NCBI GenBank assembly: GCA_029263395.1 | Contig: JAJCXO010000132.1 | Span: 17,843-81,842 of the forward strand | Origin: Acidobacteriota bacterium | GTDB lineage: Bacteria > Acidobacteriota > Thermoanaerobaculia > Multivoradales > J023 | Length of the DNA: 64,000 bases | Reading direction: 5' to 3' | Shown here: positions 19,463 to 27,962 of the stretch, in pieces | How the letters are laid out: every line of letters begins with the position of its first letter | Position numbering within the stretch: position 1 is the stretch's first letter | The notes under the pieces: model-generated | What the model was told of the DNA's origin: nothing | What the model saw: only the letters and a program-made list of their open reading frames with translations | Databases searched by the model: none | Program-made: the position numbers and the translations under genes

Positions 19463-20580
19463 CTTCGTCTCCTGAGTTTCTGATGAAGCCCAAGGCCGAC
19501 GAAGAACGTCACCAGGCCGACGACCGCGCGTACCTCTGACATTTTCGACAGCTTGTCAAACCAGGTGGGTAGCTGGGAACGACGGGAGTCGACGAGGCGC
19601 CGCTCGAGGTCATCGGCGACACCACTAAGGTAGAGGTCGATACCGCCCTCCGATAGAGTCAGCGAATGGAGCGTACCTTGCTCGAGAGTGATATCGAGAT
19701 CATCGCCCGGGTGTAAGTCGTGGTTCCGATTGGGGAGGTCAAGGAAAGAGAGGCGGCCACTTTGGATGCCGCTGGAGCGGATCTCTCTACGGTGAAGCGT
19801 AGGCTCAGCCTTCCACAGCCGCAAGTCGGTCACTAGCATCGGTGGCTTGATGAGAACAAGCTGCTCCCCATCGTCAAGGCTGAAAAAGAGTTCGATGCCT
19901 GCTAAGTTTCCACCAACAGTGAGCGCCCGCGGCGCCCGGCCGGAGATCTCAATCGGAGTGCCGCCGCGGGGAAGGATGATGCTGCCAGGCGGGACCATCA
20001 CCTCGATGCCCGCCGGAGGGGGCGCCAGGAACAGGCCATAGCGACCCAGCTCCAGCCTCTCTATGCGGATTCGGACGTCCTGCAGCGAGAACGACGGCAC
20101 CGTCAGGGGCAAGCCGGAGGGATCGTCGGGAGCGCGAACCTCGACGGAGAACGTTGGGTCCCCGGCTTCGACTTCGATCTCGCGACCCGGAGCAAGGCTG
20201 AGCTGCTCGACACCGACGATTATGAGATTGCGCATCCCTAGATCTTCGCTGAGTGTAGGGGAACCAAGCTCCAGAGCGGCAAAATGGGTCACGGCGACGA
20301 GTGAAAATCCGGCGGTTGGGATCCTCACTGAACCCAGAATCAACGCTGTGCCAAGTGCCAGGAAGACAACCGCGACGACCCATTGGTCGGCAACAAGCGC
20401 GAGGCTCCGGGCGACTTGATCGGTTCCCGGCGCCAGCGACTTTAGGCGCCGATAACCGGGTTGCAGCCAGGGTCCGACACTACGAGGAAGGCCGCCCTCG
20501 GCAGCTACTCTCTCCCCCTCAGCGATGCCGTTGTCCTCGCCATCGGCAAACTCCTGCTGTGCGGCGTCTTCGTTCGTCAC
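19459..20580 (-). CDS. Two-TM membrane protein of unknown function in the trypsin-ankyrin operon
   Basis: The product is 373 residues. A cytosolic acidic N-terminus (~1-65) is followed by a TM helix (VADQWVVAVVFLALGTALILG, ~64-84), a large beta-rich domain (~90-340; repeated short strands, for instance IRIERLELGRYGLFL, PGSIILPRGG), and a second TM close to the C-terminus (VRAVVGLVTFFVGLGLH) ending in a KLRRRR stop-transfer tail. No family recognised. The beta-rich domain would be outside, next to the exported peptidase encoded by the overlapping next gene, so a complex or target relationship is plausible (inference). The previous gene stops 38 bases upstream. Confidence 0.8.
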   Translation of the reverse strand: MTNEDAAQQEFADGEDNGIAEGERVAAEGGLPRSVGPWLQPGYRRLKSLAPGTDQVARSLALVADQWVVAVVFLALGTALILGSVRIPTAGFSLVAVTHFAALELGSPTLSEDLGMRNLIIVGVEQLSLAPGREIEVEAGDPTFSVEVRAPDDPSGLPLTVPSFSLQDVRIRIERLELGRYGLFLAPPPAGIEVMVPPGSIILPRGGTPIEISGRAPRALTVGGNLAGIELFFSLDDGEQLVLIKPPMLVTDLRLWKAEPTLHRREIRSSGIQSGRLSFLDLPNRNHDLHPGDDLDITLEQGTLHSLTLSEGGIDLYLSGVADDLERRLVDSRRSQLPTWFDKLSKMSEVRAVVGLVTFFVGLGLHQKLRRRR

Positions 20581-20618
20581 AGTGGCGATTCCTTGAAGAG
20601 CGATACAGAATCGTCAAG

Positions 20619-21221
20619 TCAGGGCACTATCAGGGACACGGCGAGGTGATCGGATCGCCCCGTGTGGCTGACGGCGACGATGTCGAGCGTCGCCTTGCCG
20701 GATGACAAGAAGCTGACAGGAATAGGAATCGCCCGGTCGGGAGGAAAGTATCCGGTACCCCACGGTTCCTGGTCGAGCAAGGTTTTGGTGCCCTGAAAGG
20801 CGCTAATGAATAGTTCCCGAAGCTCCACGCTGGCTCTCAACACAATCGACAAAGCCGGAGGATCGTTGCCGTTGTTGGCCTCGGCGGTCAGATTGACCGG
20901 CCAGTACTCTGTTGCCCGGGCCTCCGAGCAGCCGAGCGTACACGCGACGATCGCCAGCTCTTGCAGCCGCAGATCGATCTCGGGGTGGGTGATCACGTCG
21001 ATCGGCCAATCGAACGAGCCGTCGTCGCCGATCTGCGCTGTGTCCATCGAGTAGTGCAGACGCGGCCGCGTCGAGACGGCCCGCAGCGTCAAATCGGACT
21101 TGTGGCTGAAGCTCAGGATCCGTACAGGCAGGCTTTCGCTGGGTGTTCCGCTGCCAAAGACCTGGGCGTGGTACCCGATCAGTTGTAGCTGGATCGACTC
21201 CGCCACGGGTGTCTGATACAC
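20619..21221 (-). CDS. Beta-rich exported protein, main part (frameshift near 21240)
   Basis: A 200-residue frame could begin at GTG 21221, but no good ribosome site precedes it and it lacks a signal peptide. The same strand carries a clear signal peptide ORF ending into this region in another frame (21366-21240). Joining them near 21240 gives EIAYRNRKRDAKVYQTPVAESIQ, natural sequence. The body is rich in beta strands (IQLQLIGYHAQVFG, LPVRILSFSHKSDLTLRA) with no known domain. First gene of the operon with the membrane protein and trypsin-ankyrin protein, so probably a secreted partner. Confidence 0.7.
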   Translation of the reverse strand: MYQTPVAESIQLQLIGYHAQVFGSGTPSESLPVRILSFSHKSDLTLRAVSTRPRLHYSMDTAQIGDDGSFDWPIDVITHPEIDLRLQELAIVACTLGCSEARATEYWPVNLTAEANNGNDPPALSIVLRASVELRELFISAFQGTKTLLDQEPWGTGYFPPDRAIPIPVSFLSSGKATLDIVAVSHTGRSDHLAVSLIVP

Positions 21222-21239
21222 CTTCGCATCGCGTTTCGC

Positions 21240-21366
21240 GGTTGCGATAGGCGATTTCCTCGTTCTCTACAGGCTCGATGTTCACCCGGCACTCCGCGCA
21301 CTCGCTGGGTGAACTGAACGCCAGCACAGAGACGGTGAAGAAAACAGGTAACCACAGTGATCTCAT
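21240..21366 (-). pseudogene. Signal peptide portion of the frameshifted exported protein
   Basis: ATG 21366 begins MRSLWLPVFFTVSVLAF followed by SSPSECAECRVNIEPVENEE, a standard signal peptide with two Cys after it. Past ~21240 this frame becomes Arg/Gly-rich nonsense, while the frame of 20619-21221 becomes protein-like. A single-base insertion (extra G in CCGCGAAACG) would explain the break. Confidence 0.65.
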
Positions 21367-21611
21367 TTCAGATTGGGCCTTCGGCACTGGCGGAACCAAG
21401 TACTGATCGGGATCGCGCGCCGATCGCGAAGTGAAACGCCCTCTTCCCAACCATCGTCAGCCGCTCAAGGCGGTTGTCTGAATGGTACCAGATGCTGACC
21501 AACACTTTGGAAGAGAGTTCTCGCTAGCGACGCTCACACCAGATCGCCTTCCGCTCCTCAGTTAGTGGTGCCCAGTTAGTGGTGCAAGCAGGTCGAATCT
21601 GGTGGTCGAAC

Positions 21612-21683
21612 CTTGCGGGCTGCGTGTTGTCGGCAAGGCGGGCTGCTCGCATTGATCCTAAGACGGCCCTAGAGGCGGGGTGA
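21612..21683 (+). pseudogene. 23-codon relic of a second ADOP permease C-terminus
   Basis: Reads LAGCVLSARRAARIDPKTALEAG then TGA, almost identical to the end of the permease at 11347-13947 (LAGCVLPARRAARVDPRTALEAG), and the bases after the stop (gaggggacggg) also match those after 13947. Upstream no permease sequence continues. It sits back to back with the 3' end of the minus-strand permease. Between 21367 and 21611 I see only a 14-bp direct repeat (cagttagtggtgc at 21559 and 21573). Confidence 0.85.
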
Positions 21684-21717
21684 CCTGAGAGGGGACGGGC
21701 ACCCCAAAGAGCTTGTA

Positions 21718-24129
21718 TTAGTCTTCCCGCAAGGCTTGCAAAGGCTCCACCTGGCTGGCATGCCAGGCTGGAATCCAGGTCGCCAGGCCGGCGACGATGA
21801 GGAGCACAAGGGGCATCGCGATGAAGGCAACAGGATCGAGCTCGCTGACTCCGTGGAGCACCGAGCCGAGGAGGCGTGTAGCGGCGACAGCGAGCAACAG
21901 GCCGACGCCGATGCCGACCGACGCCAGGACGAGCCCCTGGCTCAGAATCCAAGACCGGACTTGCTGACGTCGGGCGCCTAGAGCCATGCGGATACCGATT
22001 TCTTTTCGCCGCTGACCGACCAGGTAAGACACGGTGCCGTAGAGACCCACAGCTGCTATGGCGAGGGCCATAATCGAAGCCAAGGTCAGCATCACGGCGG
22101 CAAAAGCCGATCGACTGCGGGCCTTGTCGACCAGCGCTTGGAGCGGATGAACCAGGCTGACTGCGACGGACGGGTCAAGATCATTCAAGAGGCTGAGGAT
22201 TTCAGGCCGTACCGAGTCCAACGGGCGGTCGGTCCGCAGCACGAAGGAGACTCGAGAGTCGCCCTGACCGTAGACAACCGGCGGCAAGTAGACGAATTCA
22301 GGGGAAGGCTCGTGCAGCTCGAAGAGTTTGACGTCACCGACGACGCCGACAACCGTCAACCACTGCTCGGCCTCGAATGGCGAGCTGCTGATCCGACGCC
22401 CGATCGGGCTCTCGTCACCCCAGACACGACGGGCGAAGGACTGACTCACCAAGACGTTGGGAGCCTCCAGCTGGTGATCTGCTGGAATCAGTAGGCGCCC
22501 TTCGAGCAGCGGGATTTGCATCGCCTCGATATACCCGGCGCTGGCGTAGAGGTGGCGAGACGCCTTGACCAGCCCATCTGCCTGCTGCCCCTCGGCGTTG
22601 TACACCGAACCGGCGCCGCTGCCGCTCAGCGGCAGATAGGTCGCGGCCCCAACTTGAGCAATGCCTGGGAGGGCAGCAAGTCTCGAGCGGGCTTCGTCCA
22701 CGAAACGAGCTTGGGCCGCGGAGTCCGAGTACTTCGTGCCGGGAATCACCAGTCGGAAGCTGACGGCGCCTTCGGCTTGAAACCCTGGATTCACAGCCTG
22801 TAGTGCTACAAAGCTCCGCACGACCAAGCCACAAGACACAGCGAGCACCAGGCCGAGGGCAAGCTGGGAGATGACCAGCAGGCCACGCAGGCGATGTTGC
22901 TCGCGACCAGCGGTACTGGCTCGGCCCGCGGCCACGGCGAGTCGGGAGCTACGGGTGGAGCGGATGGCCGGCAACAGCCCAAAGACAAAACCGGAAACCA
23001 CCGTCACTCCTAGGGTGAAGAGAACAACCCGAAGGTCGAAGCCAATTTCACCGGCTCGGGGCAGCAGTGAGCCGCCGAGGGCAAGCGTCAGCTTGATCGT
23101 CAAGCCGGCCAGCACTAGCCCGAGCACACCGGCGGCAGCGGCGAGCAGCAGACTCTCGCGCAACAGGCCGAAGATCAGTCGCTTGCGGTCAGCCCCCAGG
23201 GCGCCACGGATAGCCAGCTCCCGACTCCGTGCTTCCACTCGCACCAGAAATAGATTCGCGACGTTGGCACCAGCGATCGCCAGGATCAAACCGACCGCCG
23301 CCAGGAGCACCCAAAGCACACTTTTGACGTCACCAACTTCCTCTTCGAGCTGGGTTCTCAGGGACGGGGCAAAACCCACCTCGAGCAACCCCTGACCTTC
23401 ATCGGGAAAGGCTTCGGCCAAGCCGTTGACCAGGAGACCCAGGTCGGCATGAGCGGTATCCAACGTCTGTCCGGGCGCCAGGCGACCGATCGCGACGTCG
23501 GAGAAAGAGCCCAAGGGCAGGTCTGCGCTTTCGAAGACGCGCGGCAGCCACAGGGCCGTCTCAGGCTTGGGAAAGGCGAAGCCCTTTGGCATCACACCCA
23601 CCACCAAGTGGCTGCGGTCATTCACCAGGATGTTCTTGCCCACCAGTTCCGGATCGCTACCGAAGCGACTGCGCCATAAGCCGTGACCGATCACCACAAC
23701 GTCCGCACCCCCTGGCGCCTCTTCGTCCATCACAAAACCTCGGCCTACGGCTGGGGGCATTTGCAGAAGTCCAAAAAGGGAGCTCGTGACTCGGGCCGCG
23801 TCGTACCGTTCCGTTCGGGCCTGCCCGGAGATCGTCACCTCTGCGGGCTGATAAAGGGCAACCTCCTCGAAGGCCCGGCTCGACCCCCGGTACCACTTGT
23901 AGAGCGGCACCGAGATTCCCAAACTATCGAAGCCGAGATCCGGAGCCGTATGATCGATCTGAACCAGCCGATCGCTGTGCGGAAACGGCAAGGGCCTCAG
24001 CACGACCCTGTCGACCAGAGTAAAAACAGCGGCGGTGCTACCGATCCCCAAGCTCAGGGTTACGATGATGATGGCCGAAAGGGCTGGGGTCTTGGCGAGC
24101 GAGCGGACAGCCTGGCGTAACAATCTCAT
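21718..24129 (-). CDS. MacB-type ABC permease of the ADOP family
   Basis: The product is 803 residues from ATG 24129, chosen because GGAGAC lies eight bases before it; an in-frame ATG at 24159 is possible. TM1 (ALSAIIIVTLSLGIGSTAAVF), MacB_PCD periplasmic domain, TM2-4 (from VLWVLLAAVGLILAIAGANV), then the duplicated half (TM at LLVISQLALGLVLAVSCGLV) and C-terminal TMs ending ATWIPAWHASQVEPLQALRED. No ATP-binding partner adjacent. Its last ~350 bp are copied at 17295-17645. It is divergent from the arsR operon, about 190 bp away. Confidence 0.93.
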   Translation of the reverse strand: MRLLRQAVRSLAKTPALSAIIIVTLSLGIGSTAAVFTLVDRVVLRPLPFPHSDRLVQIDHTAPDLGFDSLGISVPLYKWYRGSSRAFEEVALYQPAEVTISGQARTERYDAARVTSSLFGLLQMPPAVGRGFVMDEEAPGGADVVVIGHGLWRSRFGSDPELVGKNILVNDRSHLVVGVMPKGFAFPKPETALWLPRVFESADLPLGSFSDVAIGRLAPGQTLDTAHADLGLLVNGLAEAFPDEGQGLLEVGFAPSLRTQLEEEVGDVKSVLWVLLAAVGLILAIAGANVANLFLVRVEARSRELAIRGALGADRKRLIFGLLRESLLLAAAAGVLGLVLAGLTIKLTLALGGSLLPRAGEIGFDLRVVLFTLGVTVVSGFVFGLLPAIRSTRSSRLAVAAGRASTAGREQHRLRGLLVISQLALGLVLAVSCGLVVRSFVALQAVNPGFQAEGAVSFRLVIPGTKYSDSAAQARFVDEARSRLAALPGIAQVGAATYLPLSGSGAGSVYNAEGQQADGLVKASRHLYASAGYIEAMQIPLLEGRLLIPADHQLEAPNVLVSQSFARRVWGDESPIGRRISSSPFEAEQWLTVVGVVGDVKLFELHEPSPEFVYLPPVVYGQGDSRVSFVLRTDRPLDSVRPEILSLLNDLDPSVAVSLVHPLQALVDKARSRSAFAAVMLTLASIMALAIAAVGLYGTVSYLVGQRRKEIGIRMALGARRQQVRSWILSQGLVLASVGIGVGLLLAVAATRLLGSVLHGVSELDPVAFIAMPLVLLIVAGLATWIPAWHASQVEPLQALRED

Positions 24130-24286
24130 GAATGTCGTCTCCGGTGGTCGAGGATTCATAAGTAGAACGCTCGGGGCGCGAAGAAGTTTTGGGCAATCGG
24201 CGCCGATGGCAAGGGTTCCAGCCCAAGATCCTTCAGAGAGGGATTCAGATCACTCCCCCATTTCGGTCTCGCCGCAGGGTCAGTGC

Positions 24287-24315
24287 TTGACGCCCGACGC
24301 CGAGCTTCTTATAGT
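24287..24315 (+). promoter_or_regulatory. Sigma70-type promoter of arsR gene, probably leaderless
   Basis: -35 TTGACG (24287-24292), 17-bp spacer, -10 TATAGT (24310-24315); the ATG at 24323 is where transcription should start and no Shine-Dalgarno is present. Confidence 0.75.
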
Positions 24316-24335
24316 TAACCCAATGGTTAACTATA
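24310..24335. promoter_or_regulatory. Perfect 11-bp inverted repeat over -10 box and start codon of arsR gene
   Basis: TATAGTTAACC-CAAT-GGTTAACTATA. It covers the -10 box, the transcription start and the first codons, the expected site for ArsR-type autorepression. Confidence 0.8.
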
Positions 24336-24676
24336 GAGATCCACTCGACGTCGCGTTCAGCGCCCTCGCGGACCCGACCCGCCGCGGCATCCTGGCCCAG
24401 CTCGCCGAGGGCCAGGAGAAGGTCACCGAGCTGGCACGGCCATACAACATGTCGTTGCCGGCGATCTCCAAACATCTGCGGATCCTCGAGCGTGCGGGGT
24501 TGATCACCCGCACGCGGGTGGGGCGCGAACACCGGATCCGCATCGACCCGAAGCCGATTCGAGAAGCGATGGATTGGATGGCGATGTACGCCCAGGCCTG
24601 GGAACACCAATTCAACGCCCTCGATGACTATTTGAAGCATGTCAAAAGAGAACACGATCAAGAGGAAGACGCCTGA
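24323..24676 (+). CDS. ArsR-family winged-helix repressor
   Basis: The product is 117 residues. It has the core FSALADPTRRGILAQLAEGQEKVTELARPYNMSLPAISKHLRILERAGLI, a standard ArsR HTH, followed by a beta-wing (RVGREHRIRID). No metal-binding Cys pair (ELCVCD) is visible, so it is of the non-metal type often paired with SRPBCC/AHSA1 genes, exactly as here: the next gene overlaps by TGATG. ATG 24323 was chosen from the promoter geometry. Confidence 0.93.
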   Translation: MVNYRDPLDVAFSALADPTRRGILAQLAEGQEKVTELARPYNMSLPAISKHLRILERAGLITRTRVGREHRIRIDPKPIREAMDWMAMYAQAWEHQFNALDDYLKHVKREHDQEEDA

Positions 24677-25152
24677 TGAATCACGAGCTGCATTTCACCG
24701 AAACACGGATGGAGCTGACCCGCACATTCGACGCACCAAGGCCTTTGGTTTATGAGGTATGGACGGATCCTGAACATGCCAAACATTGGGCGGGCTGCGA
24801 AGGATCGACGATCCTGTCGGTGACCATGGATCTGCGGGTCGGCGGCCAGGGGCGAACCGTGATGGAGATTCCGGGTGCCGGCGTCATGACCGCGGTTGCA
24901 ATCTACACCGAGGTCGATCCGCCGCGGCGGATCGCCTACCGCCTCGGCTGGGAGTCGACGGGAGAATTCAAGGTGCCGGAGACGTTGGTCACGGTCGACT
25001 TCGAGGAGCAAGGCGATCAGACCACCGTGCGGCTGGTGCATGAGGGGCTGATGAACCCTGAGATGGAAGCCAACGTCACCAAGGAATGGCGGGGTTCCCT
25101 GGAGCGATTCGCAGCCACTCTACCGCTAGCGGTTGCGGAGCCAGCCTCATGA
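24676..25152 (+). CDS. SRPBCC/AHSA1-domain protein
   Basis: The product is 158 residues. It matches the AHSA1 pattern: RTFDAPRPLVYEVWTDPEHAKHWAGCEG, then DLRVGGQGRTVME and YTEVDPPRRIAYRLGW, with a final C-terminal helix. This is a hydrophobic ligand-binding helix-grip fold; the ligand is unknown. Start overlaps the arsR stop and its stop overlaps the next ATG (25149), giving a tightly coupled three-gene operon under the ArsR operator. Confidence 0.92.
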   Translation: MNHELHFTETRMELTRTFDAPRPLVYEVWTDPEHAKHWAGCEGSTILSVTMDLRVGGQGRTVMEIPGAGVMTAVAIYTEVDPPRRIAYRLGWESTGEFKVPETLVTVDFEEQGDQTTVRLVHEGLMNPEMEANVTKEWRGSLERFAATLPLAVAEPAS

Positions 25153-25520
25153 AGTGGGCACGTATCGTCGCGGCGATTCTGCTGGCTTTGCCACTGCTGT
25201 TCTTCGGCGGCAGCTACTTCGTAGCACCCAGTGAACTGCCGCCGAACGAAGGCCACGCCGGTTTCGAGCTGATCCAGCTGATGCGCGACGGCGGCCTGAT
25301 GGCGCCGATCGCAGCCTCCCATGTGCTGGTCGGTATTCTGCTGCTAGTGCCTCGGACGCGCTTCTTCGGAGCACTGGTTCAGCTGCCGATGTCGATTGGC
25401 ATCCTCACCTTCCATGTCACGATGTTTCCGGAAGGACTGTGGCCGGCGATCGTGATGCTGGTGCTCAATCTCACCGTGGTGGCGAACGAGGAGCGGCTGC
25501 GGGGCCTTTTCTCGAACTGA
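25149..25520 (+). CDS. Small DoxX-like membrane protein
   Basis: The product is 123 residues with four predicted TM helices (VAAILLALPLLFFGGSYFV; MAPIAASHVLVGILLLV; FGALVQLPMSIGILTFHV; LWPAIVMLVLNLTVV). Size and topology fit DoxX-like proteins commonly co-encoded with ArsR/SRPBCC pairs; assignment is by topology, not by a diagnostic motif. Last gene of the operon. The 126 bp after it hold no gene. Confidence 0.8.
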   Translation: MKWARIVAAILLALPLLFFGGSYFVAPSELPPNEGHAGFELIQLMRDGGLMAPIAASHVLVGILLLVPRTRFFGALVQLPMSIGILTFHVTMFPEGLWPAIVMLVLNLTVVANEERLRGLFSN

Positions 25521-25646
25521 GCGACGACCTAGTCCACGAGTCCATAGTCGGCGCAGATGCTGGCCAGGTTGTTGCGCACCAAACAACCATTCCGAAGCTT
25601 GGTCCAAGGCTGACCAGCGGGGTCATCTTCGATCGGGGCGCAGCCC

Positions 25647-26141
25647 TCACCTGTACATTCGACCGTTGTGCCTCAACCAACCGTCGGCGTGTCGACCTCC
25701 GGGGTCGTGATGGGTCCAGTGGATAACGCCGCCCTCCGCATTCCATTCGTATTCGCCGTAAAAACCGACAACGTCACCTTCCCGAAGCGACGGGATTCTT
25801 GGTGCGAGGTCGATGTTGTGCGCCACGAGCAGCGTCTGCCCGGTTCGAAGCTGCAGGATGAATCTCTGATGGCGACTCCCCTCGTTATCGTCGCGCAGCA
25901 CTTTGATCACGCTCCCGGCACCTTCTACCTGAAGGTTGCTGGTGTGATTTTGGAACGCATTGGCAAGAATGCGGTCCCCCGGGCTTTCGACTTGGAGATC
26001 GCTCGGGGGATCCTGAGGCGAATCGATGGAAACAGGATCACCAAGGCCGGTACCTTCGTGAAACGTAGCTCCCGGGTCGGAGCGCTCCCAAAAATAGTAG
26101 ACGCCAAGGATAAGGAGGAGTAACGGGAGAGTCTTTCTCAT
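25647..26141 (-). CDS. DUF3465 family exported protein
   Basis: The product is 164 residues. A short signal/anchor (KTLPLLLLILGVYYFW) and a variable stretch lead to the conserved DUF3465 block from VEGAGSVIKVLRDDNEGSRHQRFILQL to VGFYGEYEWN and WTHHDPGGRHADGWLRHNGR. The domain resembles an OB-type fold; function not established. Lone gene; 240 bp to the next contain the 18-bp element at 26296 and a 25-bp element at 26229. Confidence 0.88.
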   Translation of the reverse strand: MRKTLPLLLLILGVYYFWERSDPGATFHEGTGLGDPVSIDSPQDPPSDLQVESPGDRILANAFQNHTSNLQVEGAGSVIKVLRDDNEGSRHQRFILQLRTGQTLLVAHNIDLAPRIPSLREGDVVGFYGEYEWNAEGGVIHWTHHDPGGRHADGWLRHNGRMYR

Positions 26142-26228
26142 AGCAAATCCCTCTCAGAACAAGATGGACCTGCATCGGGCAGGCCTTGGATCAGCTATGT
26201 TATCCCGGCTGCTCCCAGATCGCTCCAG

Positions 26229-26253
26229 CGCCCTACCGTCGTTGCCCAAGCCG
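26229..26253. repeat. 25-bp dispersed intergenic element, copy 1
   Basis: CGCCCTACCGTCGT(TG)CCCAAGCCG; 23 of 25 bases match 47800-47824, another intergenic position behind a gene. Confidence 0.7.
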
Positions 26254-26295
26254 TGATCAAAGGTTCGCGCCGAGTCGGCTAGAACCCACCCACCT

Positions 26296-26313
26296 GACCG
26301 AGGTCCCTGGCAC
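26296..26313. repeat. 18-bp dispersed element GACCGAGGTCCCTGGCAC, copy 2
   Basis: Exact match to 17250-17267; both are in short intergenic DNA next to array-like or relic sequence. Resembles half of a REP-type palindrome. Confidence 0.7.
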
Positions 26314-26381
26314 CTCAATAGCTCGCGGCACCGGCACAGGGCAAAAGAAGGTAGTGGGCAAGAGGTGTTTATGGCAACTCA

Positions 26382-27962
26382 TCATCGCCCCCGAGGCAAA
26401 CGCAGCAGGAAGTGCTCGACGTGCGCCGTCATGGCATCCGGAGTCTGGGAGGTGCAGGTGAAGACTTCACGAATAGGCGAGTCAGGCAAGTCTCGGCGCT
26501 GAAATTCGAGTCCTTCGTGCTTCAGGCATTCCTGTACATAGCGACTCGGCCAATCCGGAAACTCCCGATCCGTCAACATCACGACGGAACCAGCGGCGAC
26601 CCCCTCGACCCAATAACTTTCCACTTGCCTATGCACCTCTCGAAAGTCGTTGCGTCCCCAGATCTTGACTTCGATCACCGCTCGCTCGCCGCTGCCGGGC
26701 CAGCTCAGTTTAATGTCGGTTAGGCCCGCCGCCTGCTGCGCTTCCCTCTCGACCGTCCAACCGAGCAGATTCAGGCCCAGGGCAAGAAAACTCGAAAAGA
26801 CGGATTCGGGCACGAGGCGTTTCTTATCCCTTCCGGGGCGGAAGAAGTCCGCAGCGGCAGCGTGGAGGCGAGCGAGGAGCTGTTCTAGGTCCCGACTCAG
26901 TCGCTGCCGCAAGCCAGATACCGGAGGTGAGGCGGAAGGTAGGCTGAGGAGGCTGGCGATTGGTTGAACGTCCACAGGGTCGACGCTCACCGCGCCGCGT
27001 ACTCGGGCCAAGCCAGACGCCTGGAGCAAATCGAGCACGTCTGCGAAGTCCAGGTTCAGGATCCCGTCCCTGGAGGCGCAAGCCTGACGCAGGACCTTGT
27101 GTGACAACGGACCACCAGTGGCTTCGAGCTGCCCCCAGACCCGCTGCGGTGCGTCCGAAAGTTCAGGAGCGGCGAAGGATTGCTGGAAATCGCGAAGAAA
27201 CTCCCCATATTTCTGACGAAACGTCCCGAAGACCTCGGTGACGTCTCGCTCCGACGGTTTTTCCGTAGACCACAGGGCGCCGAGCCCGTAGGTGGTCAGG
27301 GCCGGATGGCCACCGGAAGCGAGGAGCAGGGCCTCGAAAGCATTCTCTGAAAGCGAATCCTCGCGGCGATCCAGGAATGGTCGTGCGAGGGCCGCGACCT
27401 GTTCCCGATCGAAAGGGTGGACCCGCACCCGCTCGGCCCGTGCCAGGAAGCTAGAGCCAAGAACGTCCCGAAACACGAAGACGCCGATACTCCCTGCGGC
27501 CAGGATCCCGACCTCTGGCATTTCCCGACGGGTGGATTCAAGATTGTTGAAGAAGTCTCGGCCGGGATTTCGAACCCCGGAATCTCCGGGTGCTCGCGCG
27601 TAGCGATCGAACTCGTCATAGAGGAGGACCAGAGGCCCCGGGCCTTTCTCCGCCAGGAAGGTCTGGATTAACTCCTGGGTGTCTAGGGGAGCTTCAACCT
27701 GAACCCCCAGCTGCCGTCCCAGAGCTGCCATGCAGGACTCCACCGTTAGCCTGGCTGGCGGCGCGGGGAACAAGAAACAACGTACCCCGCTGCGCCGATT
27801 CAACTGGTCGCGAAGTTGATGAAGGAAGACGCTCTTGCCCATGCCTCTGCCCGCCAGCAGTACTCCGCTGCCACCAGCACAGAGAGCGTTCGCCACTTCG
27901 TTCTGTTCCGGTCGCTCGACCTCGATTCGCGGCCGGTGCCGCTGCCAATCGTAGAGGTTCAT
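26382..27962 (-). CDS. P-loop ATPase with C-terminal PD-(D/E)XK-like nuclease domain
   Basis: The product is 526 residues from ATG 27962, which overlaps the stop of the upstream SEFIR-kinase gene (ATGA), so they are translated together. ATPase: Walker A GRGMGKS (38-44), Walker B LVLLYDEFD (Asp116, Glu117), then a region resembling AAA/STAND (archaeal-ATPase-like) proteins (RPFLDRREDSLSENAFEALLLASGGHPALT, ~195-225). The C-terminal part (~385-500) shows Glu386, Asp416 in GLTDIKL and Glu431-x-Lys433 in VIEVKIW, followed by Gln446 in HRQVESYW: a PD-(D/E)XK layout as in restriction-type nucleases. Likely an effector subunit activated by its neighbour (inference). A longer open frame to 28202 is not expected to be used. 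Confidence 0.85.
   Translation of the reverse strand: MNLYDWQRHRPRIEVERPEQNEVANALCAGGSGVLLAGRGMGKSVFLHQLRDQLNRRSGVRCFLFPAPPARLTVESCMAALGRQLGVQVEAPLDTQELIQTFLAEKGPGPLVLLYDEFDRYARAPGDSGVRNPGRDFFNNLESTRREMPEVGILAAGSIGVFVFRDVLGSSFLARAERVRVHPFDREQVAALARPFLDRREDSLSENAFEALLLASGGHPALTTYGLGALWSTEKPSERDVTEVFGTFRQKYGEFLRDFQQSFAAPELSDAPQRVWGQLEATGGPLSHKVLRQACASRDGILNLDFADVLDLLQASGLARVRGAVSVDPVDVQPIASLLSLPSASPPVSGLRQRLSRDLEQLLARLHAAAADFFRPGRDKKRLVPESVFSSFLALGLNLLGWTVEREAQQAAGLTDIKLSWPGSGERAVIEVKIWGRNDFREVHRQVESYWVEGVAAGSVVMLTDREFPDWPSRYVQECLKHEGLEFQRRDLPDSPIREVFTCTSQTPDAMTAHVEHFLLRLPRGR

Noticed and set aside
25647..26141. DUF3465 gene as a member of the SEFIR-kinase operon
   Set aside because: 240 bp with dispersed repeats separate it from the ATPase-nuclease gene, and it is exported, so functional linkage is not supported.
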